From assembly GCA_944548615.1 (NCBI GenBank), contig OX155964.1:16968653-17032652 (forward strand): a stretch of DNA of 64,000 nucleotides. The letters run 5' to 3'. The DNA comes from Micropterix aruncella (taxonomy: Eukaryota > Arthropoda > Insecta > Lepidoptera > Micropterigidae). A program made the translations under genes and the position numbers. Shown piece after piece: positions 32,765-43,594 of this stretch; position 1 is the first letter of the stretch, and each line of letters begins with the position of its first letter. The notes under the pieces are model-generated. The model had not been told where the DNA came from. It worked only from the letters and a program-made list of their open reading frames with translations, and searched no databases.

Positions 32765-35700
32765 TTAATTATTTGGCATGACATTCATCAAAGTACAAAA
32801 ATGTTGATGTTTTGGCCTTGATAATGCCTTTGTCATTATATCAGCTGTCTGCTCATCCGTCTGAACGTATTTTAGCTCAAATATTCCGTCTTCGAATTTC
32901 TCTCGGATGAAGTGATATCGCACGTCGATGTGCTTTGCCCTCTTGTGAAATTCCGGGTTCTTCACAAGTCGAATTGCGCTCTGGTTGTCCATGAAAAATA
33001 TTGGCACGTCCAATTTCGATTGCTGTAGCTCGCACAACAAATTTTTCAGCCAAACCAATTCCTTTATGGCATGTGATGCTGCCATATATTCGGATTCTGT
33101 TGTAGACAGTGCAACCGATTTTTGTCGTTCTGATCCCCAACTGATAACGCTTCCTCCGAACATGAAAACGTATCCTGACGTCGATCTTCGCGTACTGACG
33201 TCTCCAGCGTAATCGGCATCGCTGTATCCACAAAAATGTAAATCGTTTTCTGTCTCGAAGCGAATTCCCATGTCCACCGTGCCCTTGACATACTTTAAGA
33301 TGCGTTTTACTGCATTCACATGGGCTGCAGCTGGTTTTTCCAAATATCTGCTGACACTTCCAACTGCAAAGCTGATATCTGGCCTGGTAGCGACAGCCAA
33401 ATACATCAGACTTCCAACTGCTTCACAATATGGAAAATCGGTCTCTTCGTCTGTTTCAAAATCTCCAAGATTCTGAGAAATGTCCAATGGTGTTGACACT
33501 GCATTGCAATTCGTCATGTTAAAACGATCAAGTATCTTTCTTGCATATCCCTGTTGGTGAATGTGAATCGATCCGTCAGATCGCTGATCAATTTCGAGTC
33601 CCAAAAAACATTTCAGGTCAAATATTTTTATCTCGAATTCCTTTTTCAAGTGTCCGATGACTGGAACAATGGCTTCCTGCTTTTCCGCCGCAATCAATCC
33701 GTCGTCGACGTAAATTGCCAGAATTAGCATGCCGTTTTCTCCGTTGCAAACGAAAACACATGGATCCGATTCACTTGCTTTGAAACCAAATTTGTTGATG
33801 AACAAAGTAAACTTTTTGTTCCAACAGCGCGATGCCTGTTTCAAACCATATAAGCTTTTTGATAGCTTACATACTCGCCCGCTTTCATCATCATATCCAA
33901 TTGGCTGGCTCATGTAGACATTCTCCTCTAAATCTCCATTTAGAAATGCCGTCTTGATGTCAAACTGCTTCAACTTCATTTTCTTCGATGTCGCCAACGC
34001 CAGGATTGCTCTGATCGATGTGAACTTTACCACTGGGCTGAAAGTTTCGTGGTAATCGATGCCATATTGCTGCGTAAATCCCCGCACTACCAATCGCGCC
34101 TTGTAGCGATCAATGCTTCCGTCTGGATTCTGCTTGACTTTATAGACCCATCGATTATCTATAACTCTTTGATCAACTGGTGCCTTAACCAAAGTCCACG
34201 TACGATTTTCAATGAGTGAATCGTACTCCTCGTTCATGGCCTGTTTCCACTGTCGGTGGTCACTCGATTTAATCGCCTCTTCAAAAGTTCTTGGCTCTTC
34301 GGTGACTGCTAACATTGCCGAATGATGTCCCGATGCGAAATATGTCAAACGCTTCGCTGCTGTAATTGAGTTTCGATCGCGCAAACGCCGATTTATGACA
34401 TTTCTGTTGTCAAGGTCGCATATCGCACCACGTTCCTCGCGTTCCTCTGGAGTAAAGAGTTCCTCTACATCCTCATCATTTACATCATATTTATTTGCGT
34501 TTGTATCGCCCGTGCTCTCAATAGTTTTTTCTTCAGCTCCGATGTCCAGTGTGGCCATGGATTCCTCCAACAAAAATACGACGTCTCGTGAGATTTCGAT
34601 TTTGCCTGTTTTCGGATTCCAAACTCGATATCCCTTCGAATGGTTATCGTAACCAACGAACATACATTTTTCTGCCTTTGGATCCAACTTCTGCCGTTTT
34701 TCCTTTGGAACGTGAATGAACACTTCCGAGCCGAAAATTCGCAGATGATCGACCTTCGCTTCCTTGTTGTGCCACAATTCATACGGTGATTTGTCCGCGA
34801 CTGTGCTCGTTCCAGTTCTATTCAGCACATGAACTGCTGAATTTACTGCCTCGGCCCAAAACTTCTTTTCTATTTGCTTCGACTGAAGCATCGTTCTCGC
34901 TGATTCGACGATTGTTCGCATCTCCCGTTCCGCACAGCCGTTTTGCTCAGGCGTGTATGGCACAGTTCGCTGGTGATGAATACCAACTTCCTCGAAAAAT
35001 GCTTTCAATTTTCCGTTGACGAACTCTGTGCCGTTGTCGGATCTGAGAATGCGAATTTTGTGTCCATATGTCCTCTGAATCAGCTTCACACACTTCTTGA
35101 TGATGCTTGCTACTTCTGACTTTTGTTTCATGAAGTAGACAAAACGAAAATGTGAGTAATCATCTTTCAATAGTAAGAAATACTTGGCGCCACCTATCGA
35201 ATTTTCTTGGAATGGTCCGCACACGTCAGTATGAATGACTTCGCCACACGCTTTCGACTTCTCCTCACGATTCTTGAAGCTACCTCGATGGTGTTTTCCA
35301 AGTACGCATGCTTCACATGTGAAATCTTCATTGATGAATTCAATATTTCGAGTCTGCAGAAACTTCTTCACATGTATGACGTTTTGATGTCCAAGTCGCT
35401 CGTGCCACGAACAAAGCGATCTCTTCTTTATTACTACGTTTGCTGTATCCTCGATTCGTGAAATCTGATTCACCTTGAACAGCATCTGGAACAAACCGTT
35501 TCTACGAACTCCCACTGCAACTACGTTTCCGTTTTTCAGCAGTTCGCAACGTTTGTTGTCCATGCTCAGCTGATGTCCATGATCTGTCACCTTTCCTGAT
35601 GAAAATAAATTCATCTGAAGATCCGGTACGAATAGAACTCCCATGACTCGCTTGTGAATCCAATCATTGCCATTGAAAGCGTGAATGCTGATGTCGCCTT

Positions 35701-36805
35701 TGCCTCGAGCCACAATTCTATCGCCATTACCTATCTTCACTTGTTCGGATATTTCAGTGAAATTCTCGAACCAATCGCGCCGGTGACTCATGTGATCAGT
35801 TGCCCCTGAATCTAATATCCAAGTGTCTTTGTCTCCACTCGTCGCTGAGTGACAAATGAACGCGTCGACCGAGCCATCTTCTCGTTTCTCGTCAGAGCTA
35901 TGCTTTTTCTCTGGGCAGTCCCGCTTCCAGTGACCTCCTTTTCCGCACTTAAAGCACTTGCCTTTCGGTTTGTCGCTTTTATTCGTCAATTTGTTGTTGC
36001 TGTTCGACGAATTTCCCTTTTTGATGTTGTAGGTTTTCTTGGGAAAAGTTCGCTTAGCTATCAGCGCTTCCACCTCTTCGACTTGTCCCTGCGATTTCAG
36101 GCGAAGCTCTTCTGCCATTAATCGCGCTCGCAGATTTGTCAAAGTTTGACTTTCAGAACTTGCAGATTCCCATGCACTGTGAAAATGATTGAATTCAGCA
36201 GGTAACGTTATTAAAATTTTCGAAATTATCATGGAATCGGATATGGTCTCCTTTTGATCTCGCAGCTGTTGCACAATTTCCATTAATTTCGATAAGAACG
36301 TCGCAATATCATCTCCTGCCTTCTTCGCATAACTGTAATACTTTTGTTGCAAAAGTAGTGTGTTTGCCTTCGATGTATGCTCATAGGTTCCTCTGAGCAT
36401 TTCCCACATCTCGTTTGCTGTCGCACAGGTCATAATTTGCATTACCGCCTGCCTTCTGCATGCTGTCGAAATGATTCGTCTCGATTTGGCGTCTTTCTTC
36501 TTCCAAACGACGATTTTTGTTGCATAGTCCGGCTCTGCAGCCGTTGGCTTCTCTTCGGCTCCATCGACAATATCGAATAATTCATTGTCCTCCAGAATTT
36601 GACGCATTTGGAATTTCCATGTCAGCCAATTGCAAGACTCACCGACACCTTCCAATTTTTCGATATTTATTCGATCACCTTCCATTTCTTCTGTTTTCGA
36701 ATTGCCGGATTTGAAATTTTCCGAAAAAAAACTTTTCAATTTCAATCCAAAAGAAAACTCGCTCCCGAAAACTGCGCGTTGAGAAAAACGTTTTCCTTGT
36801 ACCAC
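32765..36805 (-). CDS. copia-type Gag-Pol polyprotein (1346 codons, or 1306 from Met41)
   Basis: Single open frame. The first ATG gives a basic N-terminal extension; Met41 (36683-36685, MEGDRINIEKLEG) looks like the usual family start, and I cannot decide between them. Gag spans ~41-300 with a CCHC knuckle at Cys284, Cys287, His292, Cys297. Protease active site DSGA is at Asp332. Integrase: His468/His473/Cys497/Cys500 zinc site, then catalytic Asp527, Asp590 and Glu626 (35 residues after Asp590). Reverse transcriptase: Asp949 in FDIKTAFLNG and YVDD at 1032-1035. RNase H ends the protein, with SDADYAGD, TTESEYMA and MDNQSA motifs. The order PR-IN-RT-RH defines copia rather than gypsy. There are no stops or frameshifts. 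It makes the retrotransposon's capsid, protease, integrase and reverse transcriptase from one polyprotein. Confidence 0.97.
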   Translation of the reverse strand: MVQGKRFSQRAVFGSEFSFGLKLKSFFSENFKSGNSKTEEMEGDRINIEKLEGVGESCNWLTWKFQMRQILEDNELFDIVDGAEEKPTAAEPDYATKIVVWKKKDAKSRRIISTACRRQAVMQIMTCATANEMWEMLRGTYEHTSKANTLLLQQKYYSYAKKAGDDIATFLSKLMEIVQQLRDQKETISDSMIISKILITLPAEFNHFHSAWESASSESQTLTNLRARLMAEELRLKSQGQVEEVEALIAKRTFPKKTYNIKKGNSSNSNNKLTNKSDKPKGKCFKCGKGGHWKRDCPEKKHSSDEKREDGSVDAFICHSATSGDKDTWILDSGATDHMSHRRDWFENFTEISEQVKIGNGDRIVARGKGDISIHAFNGNDWIHKRVMGVLFVPDLQMNLFSSGKVTDHGHQLSMDNKRCELLKNGNVVAVGVRRNGLFQMLFKVNQISRIEDTANVVIKKRSLCSWHERLGHQNVIHVKKFLQTRNIEFINEDFTCEACVLGKHHRGSFKNREEKSKACGEVIHTDVCGPFQENSIGGAKYFLLLKDDYSHFRFVYFMKQKSEVASIIKKCVKLIQRTYGHKIRILRSDNGTEFVNGKLKAFFEEVGIHHQRTVPYTPEQNGCAEREMRTIVESARTMLQSKQIEKKFWAEAVNSAVHVLNRTGTSTVADKSPYELWHNKEAKVDHLRIFGSEVFIHVPKEKRQKLDPKAEKCMFVGYDNHSKGYRVWNPKTGKIEISRDVVFLLEESMATLDIGAEEKTIESTGDTNANKYDVNDEDVEELFTPEEREERGAICDLDNRNVINRRLRDRNSITAAKRLTYFASGHHSAMLAVTEEPRTFEEAIKSSDHRQWKQAMNEEYDSLIENRTWTLVKAPVDQRVIDNRWVYKVKQNPDGSIDRYKARLVVRGFTQQYGIDYHETFSPVVKFTSIRAILALATSKKMKLKQFDIKTAFLNGDLEENVYMSQPIGYDDESGRVCKLSKSLYGLKQASRCWNKKFTLFINKFGFKASESDPCVFVCNGENGMLILAIYVDDGLIAAEKQEAIVPVIGHLKKEFEIKIFDLKCFLGLEIDQRSDGSIHIHQQGYARKILDRFNMTNCNAVSTPLDISQNLGDFETDEETDFPYCEAVGSLMYLAVATRPDISFAVGSVSRYLEKPAAAHVNAVKRILKYVKGTVDMGIRFETENDLHFCGYSDADYAGDVSTRRSTSGYVFMFGGSVISWGSERQKSVALSTTESEYMAASHAIKELVWLKNLLCELQQSKLDVPIFFMDNQSAIRLVKNPEFHKRAKHIDVRYHFIREKFEDGIFELKYVQTDEQTADIMTKALSRPKHQHFCTLMNVMPNN

Positions 36806-37097
36806 GCGATGATGAAATCACGCACAAAAAACAGCTATCGACGCACCACAGTTTTTCAGACAGAAAAATTGCTGATTCTAACCTCAAAAGTAATCGCTGC
36901 ACCCACTAAAAAATACCGCACAAAACGAAATGACACTTTTGTTTTTGTCCGTTTATCTAAAATCGCACTAATTCAGTTGAATTATTCCACGCGATTTAAA
37001 ACGATTCACCAGAATAGTCACTTTCTCCGCTTGCACTATTTCAGTCGCGAAAACCGCGTTTTCAGCATTTGCACTTTTCTTTACACAGTCGTCGTGA

Positions 37098-37112
37098 GCT
37101 GGGCCCATAACC
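37098..37112 (-). promoter_or_regulatory. Primer-binding site, half initiator-Met tRNA type
   Basis: Immediately inside the 5' LTR the minus strand reads GGTTATGGGCCCAGC. This complements the anticodon-stem region of initiator tRNA-Met (GCTGGGCCCATAACC), the internal 'half-tRNA' primer known for Drosophila copia. Confidence 0.85.
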
Positions 37113-37285
37113 TGTTGAATTGTTCCAGTCAGGAAGTTCCGCGTAAATTAAAGTCCTAGCTAAAATGAAAACGGGACGCGATGAGAGAAAAAACACAGCG
37201 ACTCAGTTTGAGGTTACAAACATTTATTGTGACAGTTCTGTGCTAGTGTTGCCAGACTTGCAACGAAAAACCATAATATTCAATA
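37113..37285 (-). repeat. copia element 5' LTR
   Basis: 173 bp, identical by eye to 32489-32661, and followed by AAGGC. Promoter and polyadenylation signals should lie inside, but I could not point to a convincing TATA box. Confidence 0.95.
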
Positions 37286-37544
37286 AAGGCATCGACTTTG
37301 ACTCATACCAGAAACGGTGCATTGTATATTCATAGTTTCCCATAAGTTTTGAATAACATTTTCCAAACCAGTCTCGAAACAAGCAAAGGACCGAAAAAAA
37401 CTATGTAGGTACAAAAATAAAAGTAATGTCGAAGTATAACTTATGTTATTAGGAATTGGTAGTTATATAAGTCATATCGTTAAATAGTTTTCAGTATATT
37501 CAGGTTATATTTAGTTTATATATATCGTTATTTAGTTATGATAC

Positions 37545-38075
37545 GAGAGTCCTAGGTTTGCTCTTCAGAATCCTGAAGGGGGCCGCTCCGAACTATCTTA
37601 TAAGTAGGTTCAAACCTCTATCTTCTCACGGGCGCCCTCTGAGATCTGAAGACAACCTACTGCTCTCGATCCCTAGTCACAGTAGTGATTTCTTCTCGCA
37701 CTCCTTCTCTGTACGTGGAGCCCGTCTCTGGAATGCTTTACCCACGCGTATAAGGATAGCACCTAGTTTGTTTTGCTTCAAACTCAGGCTCAAAGATCAC
37801 TTGAACCCACGCTCATAAACTTTTCCTTATTTTTCCCTATTTTTTCCTCCCTATTGCGTCCCCTGCGTCATTATAGGTTTATTGTTTGTTTTTCCCTAAA
37901 TTTATTGTTTTGTTTTCCTGCTGAATTTAAATGATTAAAATTTAATTTATTACTTTATTTTTACCGCATAACATGTTATTCCACTAGGTTAAGGTTAGCT
38001 GTAAGATATTGCTTTTGGGCAATAAGCTCGCCTTTTTGTTAAAGTAAATAAAGCGTTTAATTATTATTATTATTA
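37545..38075 (+). pseudogene. LINE 3' end (CR1/jockey-like), 5'-truncated
   Basis: 37558-37818 reads MLFRILKGAAPNYLISRFK, then SHSFSVRGARLWNALPTRIR and a stop after FKLRLKDHLNPRS, a typical C-terminus of this LINE group. A 3' UTR follows with AATAAAGCG and a (TTA)n run at about 38059-38080 that is the usual simple-repeat tail. The coding remnant itself is open, so the truncation may be fairly recent. Confidence 0.75.
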
Positions 38076-38262
38076 TTATTAGTTTTTAAGGCTTTGAATT
38101 TTACAATATACTGCATTTCAATGAACAGTTATTTGTACAGTAAAATCATAGAAAATGTATTTCAAAACTTGAAAATTAAATAAAACATCTACATGAAAAG
38201 ATCAAGAAATCGACATTAGAACGAAATAAAAGAAAACTATTCCATGTGATGTAATTATTGGG

Positions 38263-38562
38263 TGGGCCCGATTACGTTTCTTTGTGATCTAAAACTGAAA
38301 TTAGTTCAAGTGAACGAGATAGAGCAATACGTTAGAGCGGAATATGAAACGAACGATCGTCGATAAAACTACCCGTCGAACGTTACTCGTCCGAATAAAT
38401 TTGAACACATTAGGTGCGGTCTGATTCAGATGCGTAGGTGAGTGGTTTTAGTGTGAAAAATTGATAACCGTTCATTTCACATTCCGCTCTAGCGTATTGC
38501 CCTGTCTCGTTCACGCGAACTAATTTCCGATTTTAATTCACAAAGAAACGCAATTGAGTCCA
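38263..38562. mobile_element. Foldback MITE (TGGGCCCGATTGCG ends), copy 2
   Basis: 300 bp; begins TGGGCCCGATTACGTTTC and ends GAAACGCAATTGAGTCCA. It aligns with 2602-2920 and 55718-56062 throughout, for example GAGCGGAATATGAAACGAAC and its partner TTTCACATTCCGCTC. It lacks the insertion found in the 55718 copy. Confidence 0.88.
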
Positions 38563-40293
38563 GCAGGTAGTAAAAATATCCAGCTTTACCGAAGGTTATT
38601 CTCGGCAATTGCCTTTAATGTCGATAATGTTAAATCTGGCCAAAATTGGGTTCCGTTTGTATACATTTCTTGGTACAAAACCCTAAAATTGAGTGATATA
38701 CAGGCTTAAGCATGGTCGGTCATTCTTCAGCGCTGGTAGGTCGCTACGCTGATTTCCTCATCAGCTCTACCATATAATTTCAAGGAGTGGCGAGAATCAC
38801 CTTCTCGGTAATCCAGTCCGCCCGGCGTTCCCATTCAAACACGACGTGGTGAATTATAAATGGCATAAAACGCCATGCGGCGCTTGATATTAAAACGTTT
38901 AGGAAAGGCGTGGAATTCCACAAAACGCGCGCCCGACGGCCGGCCGTCGCTTCCCGGACACACGACCGCCTAATCATTTTCGCGGAGGAACACACCCAGC
39001 CTGCCAACATCGCCACTTCGGCGAAAGGCCGTGGGCAACGATGTCACGGCAGAACTTAGCGTGGATAATACGTAGGTACACACTGGCCCGAATCGGATTA
39101 TTCGCGCCGAGTAACTACCTTCGTGCTAGATTGCATGAACCCATCGACTGCCCGTACGAATATCAAGTGGGCTGCATTGACGCGCAAGAAGTAGGAGATT
39201 CATACACATGGAAAGATTCTCTGAATCATGCCATGAAATACTTTGACGAGACAAAAGAGGATAAGAGGAATGGGAAGAATGGGACGAATTGACATGAGAC
39301 AAAGCCAAAAAACAAGAAAAGCACTGCAGGAAGTAATAAAATAGATGAATCGGACTCGAAAAGTAGGGAGGACTAATAGACGATACAATGAAACAGCAAG
39401 ACAAAAAGATCCAGAATATAGTTGTAGCTAAATTAAATAAGCTGGTAGCCGCCTGGTATAGACCAGGAGACCTGACATTAAAATATATTAAAACGCAATA
39501 TCAAGCAAGAAGGATGGCTACAAAAGCATACCCTAGCAAAACCTTAGAATCGGCGATCTCGTGCGGTATCCTTATAAACCACGCATAAGAAACACCGACT
39601 GAAAACCAGGCCTTACCAAAAAGGCGACAGAATAAATTATTCCATGCACCAATATTCAGAGTAATGGAAGAGGCACCAAATATTACTGAATGAATGGGAC
39701 AGAATACTAACTATTCCAACTATTACAGAGGCCCCAGATCAAGAAAAAATTAAAGAACACAAAGAAAAGATAATTACAATGGACACACACATAGAACTTG
39801 CAACACAGCATTTTAGCATAAAAAGGTAAGAGTAATTGTATTACATATTTAAAATAAAGAACGCCGTATCGTTATAAAACTGTGAATTTCATTTGACGAA
39901 CAGAGGCACTCACCACTGGATTCGTCGAAGAAAAGACTCGCAAAATACTGAATGTTATGTTGGATATAAGTGAGCAACTCCTACTTTCCTACATCGGCTC
40001 TATGTTGCTAATATACAGGTTGATTAATTTACCTTTCCTTCCCTTTCCTAAAGACAGATAATCCTCAACCTCAAAAATGTGCTCCTCATGTGTATTCGGT
40101 TTAACGTCTCAGGAGCACTCCCGTCTAGGGTGCCGCAATTTATTCATTCACTCGTAAATTTACTAACTTCTCAATAGTTATGATAGTCATAGAGTTCATT
40201 TTATTCCGCGATATCTATCGTAAATATCGATTTTCTTTAAATTTCTCGTCGTCAAAAACGTTCACCCGGGCTCTTCACTTAGTTATAAATATA
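38563..40293. other. Unassigned stretch with short open frames
   Basis: 38760-39060 is GC-rich. Short plus-strand frames at 39041-39292 and 39388-39588 (Lys/Gln-rich, e.g. YQARRMATKAYPSKTLESAI) and downstream text rich in Glu/Lys could be remnants of one decayed reading frame, but I match them to no family. No splice-site pair is convincing. Confidence 0.3.
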
Positions 40294-41209
40294 GAGGAGT
40301 CGGCGAACAAAACGATCTAATCTGTTTTAGACCCAAACATGTTTTTTTAAATCGGTGCGCCTTGGGCCGTTCTATCGATTGGTAAAACTATTTACTGCCA
40401 AAACGAACTAGAACCTAAGAAAAATGAGGTAGAAATCAACAATTTCGTTCAAAACGATCTATTGCTAGTTGACATTGGTTGATTATTTGGAAGTAAAATA
40501 AAATTCTTTCAAAATGATCTAAATCTCATACTAATCATATCCCGTAAAAATGTTTTCTTTCAAAACGGTCTAAATATATATTTTTTGCTCCTTTTCTTGT
40601 TTTTGTTGTGGTATCCCTAATTTACATATGGCAACAATTACATTTGAGCATAGCTTCAGTAAAGTAAGTTACTTTGCAATTTGGTTCGGTATAAATGGTG
40701 AATAAAATGTCATTTGGTACGGTTGCGGCACTCAACGCCGGTTCTAAGAAGACATACATATTCATATATTTCCTAACAATACTCATTATTTTTAGAAATT
40801 TTTACATATCCATTAATTGAGGATTTTATAGATTAAGATTAACGATTTAGAACTATATAAAAAAGAAAAAATAGCATAAAAGTTTAAATTTTCTGTTTTT
40901 AAAACACCAGTAGCAATCAAATAAGCATAATTTATGAATATAATTGCGATCAAAACGATCAAAACGTCAAAACGATCAACGAAACAGTCAAAACGATCTA
41001 AACGAAAATTGTTTTTTTTTATTATGTCCCACTCTTGCAATGAAAAATTGCGAATGCTAGATCTTATACAAATCAGCCAAAATATCAACTAAAAAAACAA
41101 AATATACAAAAAAAAACAAAAAAACAAATGGAAATATGCTTTTTAGTATTTTGCCTCTCCTGTAAAATTGAGTTCAACGCTTTTAGATCATTTTGTTCGC
41201 CGACTCCTC
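40294..41209. mobile_element. Non-autonomous DNA transposon with iterated AAAACGATCTAA motif
   Basis: 916 bp. The left end GAGGAGTCGGCGAACAAAAC matches the reverse complement of the right end (GTTCGCCGACTCCTC preceded by ATTTT). ATATA is present on both sides, suggesting a 5-bp target duplication. The interior carries the motif AAAACGATC(T/A)A many times (40309, 40451, 40511 as AAAATGATCT, 40562 as AAAACGGTCT, then 40952, 40969 and 40990). No transposase is present and the superfamily is uncertain. Confidence 0.75.
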
Positions 41210-41889
41210 ATATAGGAATTTTGTAAGATGCTGCGAAATTCTTCATTGACAATAGACTATTATGTAACACTCCTCGTGAACTAACGGTATTTACCTAAAT
41301 TATTATTCTTTACATGCATTGGCTTCACTGATCATCAAGTTGCCTCGTTCAGGATTTTAGTATGATAACCTCATCGAGAATCGCCATTTTCTTTACGTCG
41401 CGTGCATCCGTCGCCCTCTGTGACTCATCTCGTATCATCCCACTCGTCCTCCACAATCCAAAACAGGTTAAAGCTATTTATTCAACCGGATATGGTATGT
41501 GGCTGACACTGCCTGATTGCGTGTAAGGTACTCAAAGATTAAAAATCTTACGAAACGAGCTGCTTGCGGCGGGTTTTAACTTTTATGAATGGAAAGCTTC
41601 TGGGAAAGGAGAACGTGTGGGGGCTTGATTGATGTGGCGATAGGGACGTCTGGCTATGGGCGGGTGCAAGATGGATCTTTACGTTGATATTATTACAATG
41701 CGGAAAGAGCAATAAATTGCGTTTCATAATCAGAATAAATGCTATGATAATCAAACGTTTCATAATAAGAATAAATAACTCAACTTTAAATATACGGATA
41801 GTTAAGCAACAGATCGATTGGATTAGTTGATTTTGGATCTGTGGTTAGAACTTAGAATTACAGGTTAGATCAACCCAAATTACCGTCGA
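41210..41889. other. Spacer
   Basis: Mixed composition; no gene recognised. 41550-41700 is somewhat GC-rich without a recognisable frame. Confidence 0.35.
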
Positions 41890-42173
41890 ACCACCCCCGC
41901 TGCTTAGGAAACAGTATACTCGTATTTCCCGACTCCTTTAGTAATTAGTCAGAGTGCACATACCGATTGGCTGTCGCCGCACGGTCCAGTAGTGCCGGGA
42001 GGGAAAACCCCAGGGGACAGAGATCCACCAGCCGTGAGGCCTGAGACGCAAGAGTCCTACCCGGGGTAGTCTTTTACACGAGGAGGCTACTGAATAGGAG
42101 CCGAATCGTAAGTTGGGCCGATCCGAAAACACAGTGGATCTTATGGCCCAAGCTAAACGAAAACGTTCGCTAC
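41890..42173 (+). mobile_element. Family A, 3' portion
   Basis: It starts at CCACCCCCGCTGCTTAGGAA and continues through CCTACCCGGGGTAG to ATGGCCCAAGCTAAACGAAA, matching the second half of the full-length copy. 5' truncation of this sort is expected of LINE-type reverse transcription and supports a retroposed origin. Confidence 0.8.
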
Positions 42174-42225
42174 ACGAACGAAGACAGCATCAGCGGGCAT
42201 AACGATTTGCTACATACATAAGCTT

Positions 42226-42540
42226 TTACATAATAATTATTATAAAATGATGAAACAAAACGTAAAGAGCGACAAGTATGCCGACGACATATAAGCTATA
42301 AGCTCTAATAAGCTGTAAACATAAGTTCCTTAAATTTCTGTTCCGCAAGGTGGTCCTCGTGTACTGGCTGATGGAGCCAGTGACAAAGTGGGCTGCGGTC
42401 TGATTGGGGGACCTGACGATCCCTGCTTTTTCGTTTTCCTGACGTTTCCATGCCATCTTTGCAAGTGCCCCATGGCATTCTTCAATTAATTTATACGTGT
42501 CCATATAGCTCCTGATTGCTAGAAGCACCGCTCTGATGTC
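42226..42540 (-). CDS. Candidate terminal exon of an unknown host gene
   Basis: On the minus strand the dinucleotide AG of ATTTATACAG ends at 42541, and an open frame starts directly at 42540 with DIRAVLLAIRSYMDTYKLIE. It continues CHGALAKMAWKRQENEKAG and ends with a hydrophobic segment (YVVGILVALYVLFHHFIIII) before a stop at 42226. The amphipathic first half, the acceptor and a C-terminal membrane-like segment hint at a real exon. I recognise no domain and can see no matching upstream exon. It could be chance. Confidence 0.22.
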   Translation of the reverse strand, partial: DIRAVLLAIRSYMDTYKLIEECHGALAKMAWKRQENEKAGIVRSPNQTAAHFVTGSISQYTRTTLRNRNLRNLCLQLIRAYSLYVVGILVALYVLFHHFIIIIM

Positions 42541-42544
42541 CTGT

Positions 42545-43189
42545 ATAAATAATTTATATGTATGACCTTTCCTTTTATTTTTATTTTTCTATTTCTCCTG
42601 CAGCCATTATTATCCTACGCTTCCTCTTGAAACATCGTAGAGTTGGGTCCCAAAGATCTTTTGATAGTTAGTACAAGTTGCGATAGTTGCGAGTATACTC
42701 TAGTACCAGTCCGTTTGTTTGCCTTTGAACCATCCGCGTGTAAATAGTTATTTTATCACATGCCTCTGTATTAACAAGGTATTATGTACCCTTAGGAATC
42801 TCTAATAAGTAAGTTCTAGAATTAGTACTCAGTTGGCGTTTTGTCAGTATCCATTTATTTATTATTTAATTACCAAAGCATAATTATAATAAAATTTACA
42901 AATAATTCCAAATCGTTAATTATTATTCTAGACGATGACTAGACTAGACTATCCCAATATTATCTAACCTTTCTTCTTATTACTACGTAATATTTTTTTA
43001 ACAACTTTTATGCTACATACCTACTACATTCTTACGTGATTTCTTGATTGTTAAGAAATGCAATTACCGTACTTTATCGCTGTGCTAAGTTCGCTGTCCA
43101 AATATCCAATTCTAGCTCAGCCAAACATAGTGCAATTAGGGTACGAACAGGTCCTAGCACGACAGTAATTGGTGGGTATAATAAATTAA
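42545..43189. other. AT-rich spacer
   Basis: Nothing recognised. Confidence 0.4.
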
Positions 43190-43590
43190 TAGTTTTAAAA
43201 AAACACTAAAACACGCTTTTGGGCTATGATATAATATTCACATACACACGGCTATGATACGATATTCCATTATGGAATGCCAGTGCCTATCTTCCGACTT
43301 CATCATCAGACCTTGAAACCTAATCATGGTCAAAGTGCATTCTAAGACTTTTCTAACAAGTCCAAACACAGCTATGATACGATGTTCCATCATGAAGTTC
43401 CAGTTCATATCTTCCGACTCCATCATCAGATCAGTTTGACAGTACCATATTATTGTATTGTCATCAGAACTACATACAGCTGCCAATTTTCATGATCCTT
43501 GGAAGATGGTTAAATTAGTTACTTTAGATTCCCTTACTTAGTTAGTTACATACAGGTCGACCTAATAAAAGCATGTTAAAAAGATCGATT
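43190..43590 (+). repeat. Dispersed repeat Z, copy 1
   Basis: About 400 bp matched in reverse orientation at 56213-56620. Inside, a ~63-bp unit (CTATGATACGAT(A/G)TTCCAT ... CTTCCGACT(T/C)CATCATCAG) occurs twice, at about 43251 and 43371. The phrase GTCGACCTAATAAAAGCATG near its end is shared with the second copy. No ORF. Confidence 0.75.
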
Positions 43591-43594
43591 CTTC

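Larger units (their letters stand above)
32489..37285 (-). mobile_element. Ty1/copia-type LTR retrotransposon, intact
   Basis: 4797 bp bounded by 173-bp LTRs that read identical to me, with a 5-bp target duplication AAGGC (32484-32488 and 37286-37290). LTR ends are short inverted repeats (TGTTGAA ... TTCAATA as written on plus). Primer site, polypurine tract and one uninterrupted gag-pol frame are all present. Identical LTRs plus an open frame mean a recent insertion, with possible activity. Confidence 0.97.

Noticed and set aside
32877..36902. Many open frames on the other strand and frames across the copia gag-pol
   Set aside because: Shadows of one highly constrained long coding region; none has its own domains.
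39041..39588. Two Lys/Gln-rich frames as exons of one gene
   Set aside because: No convincing donor/acceptor pair and no recognisable domain; left as unassigned sequence.
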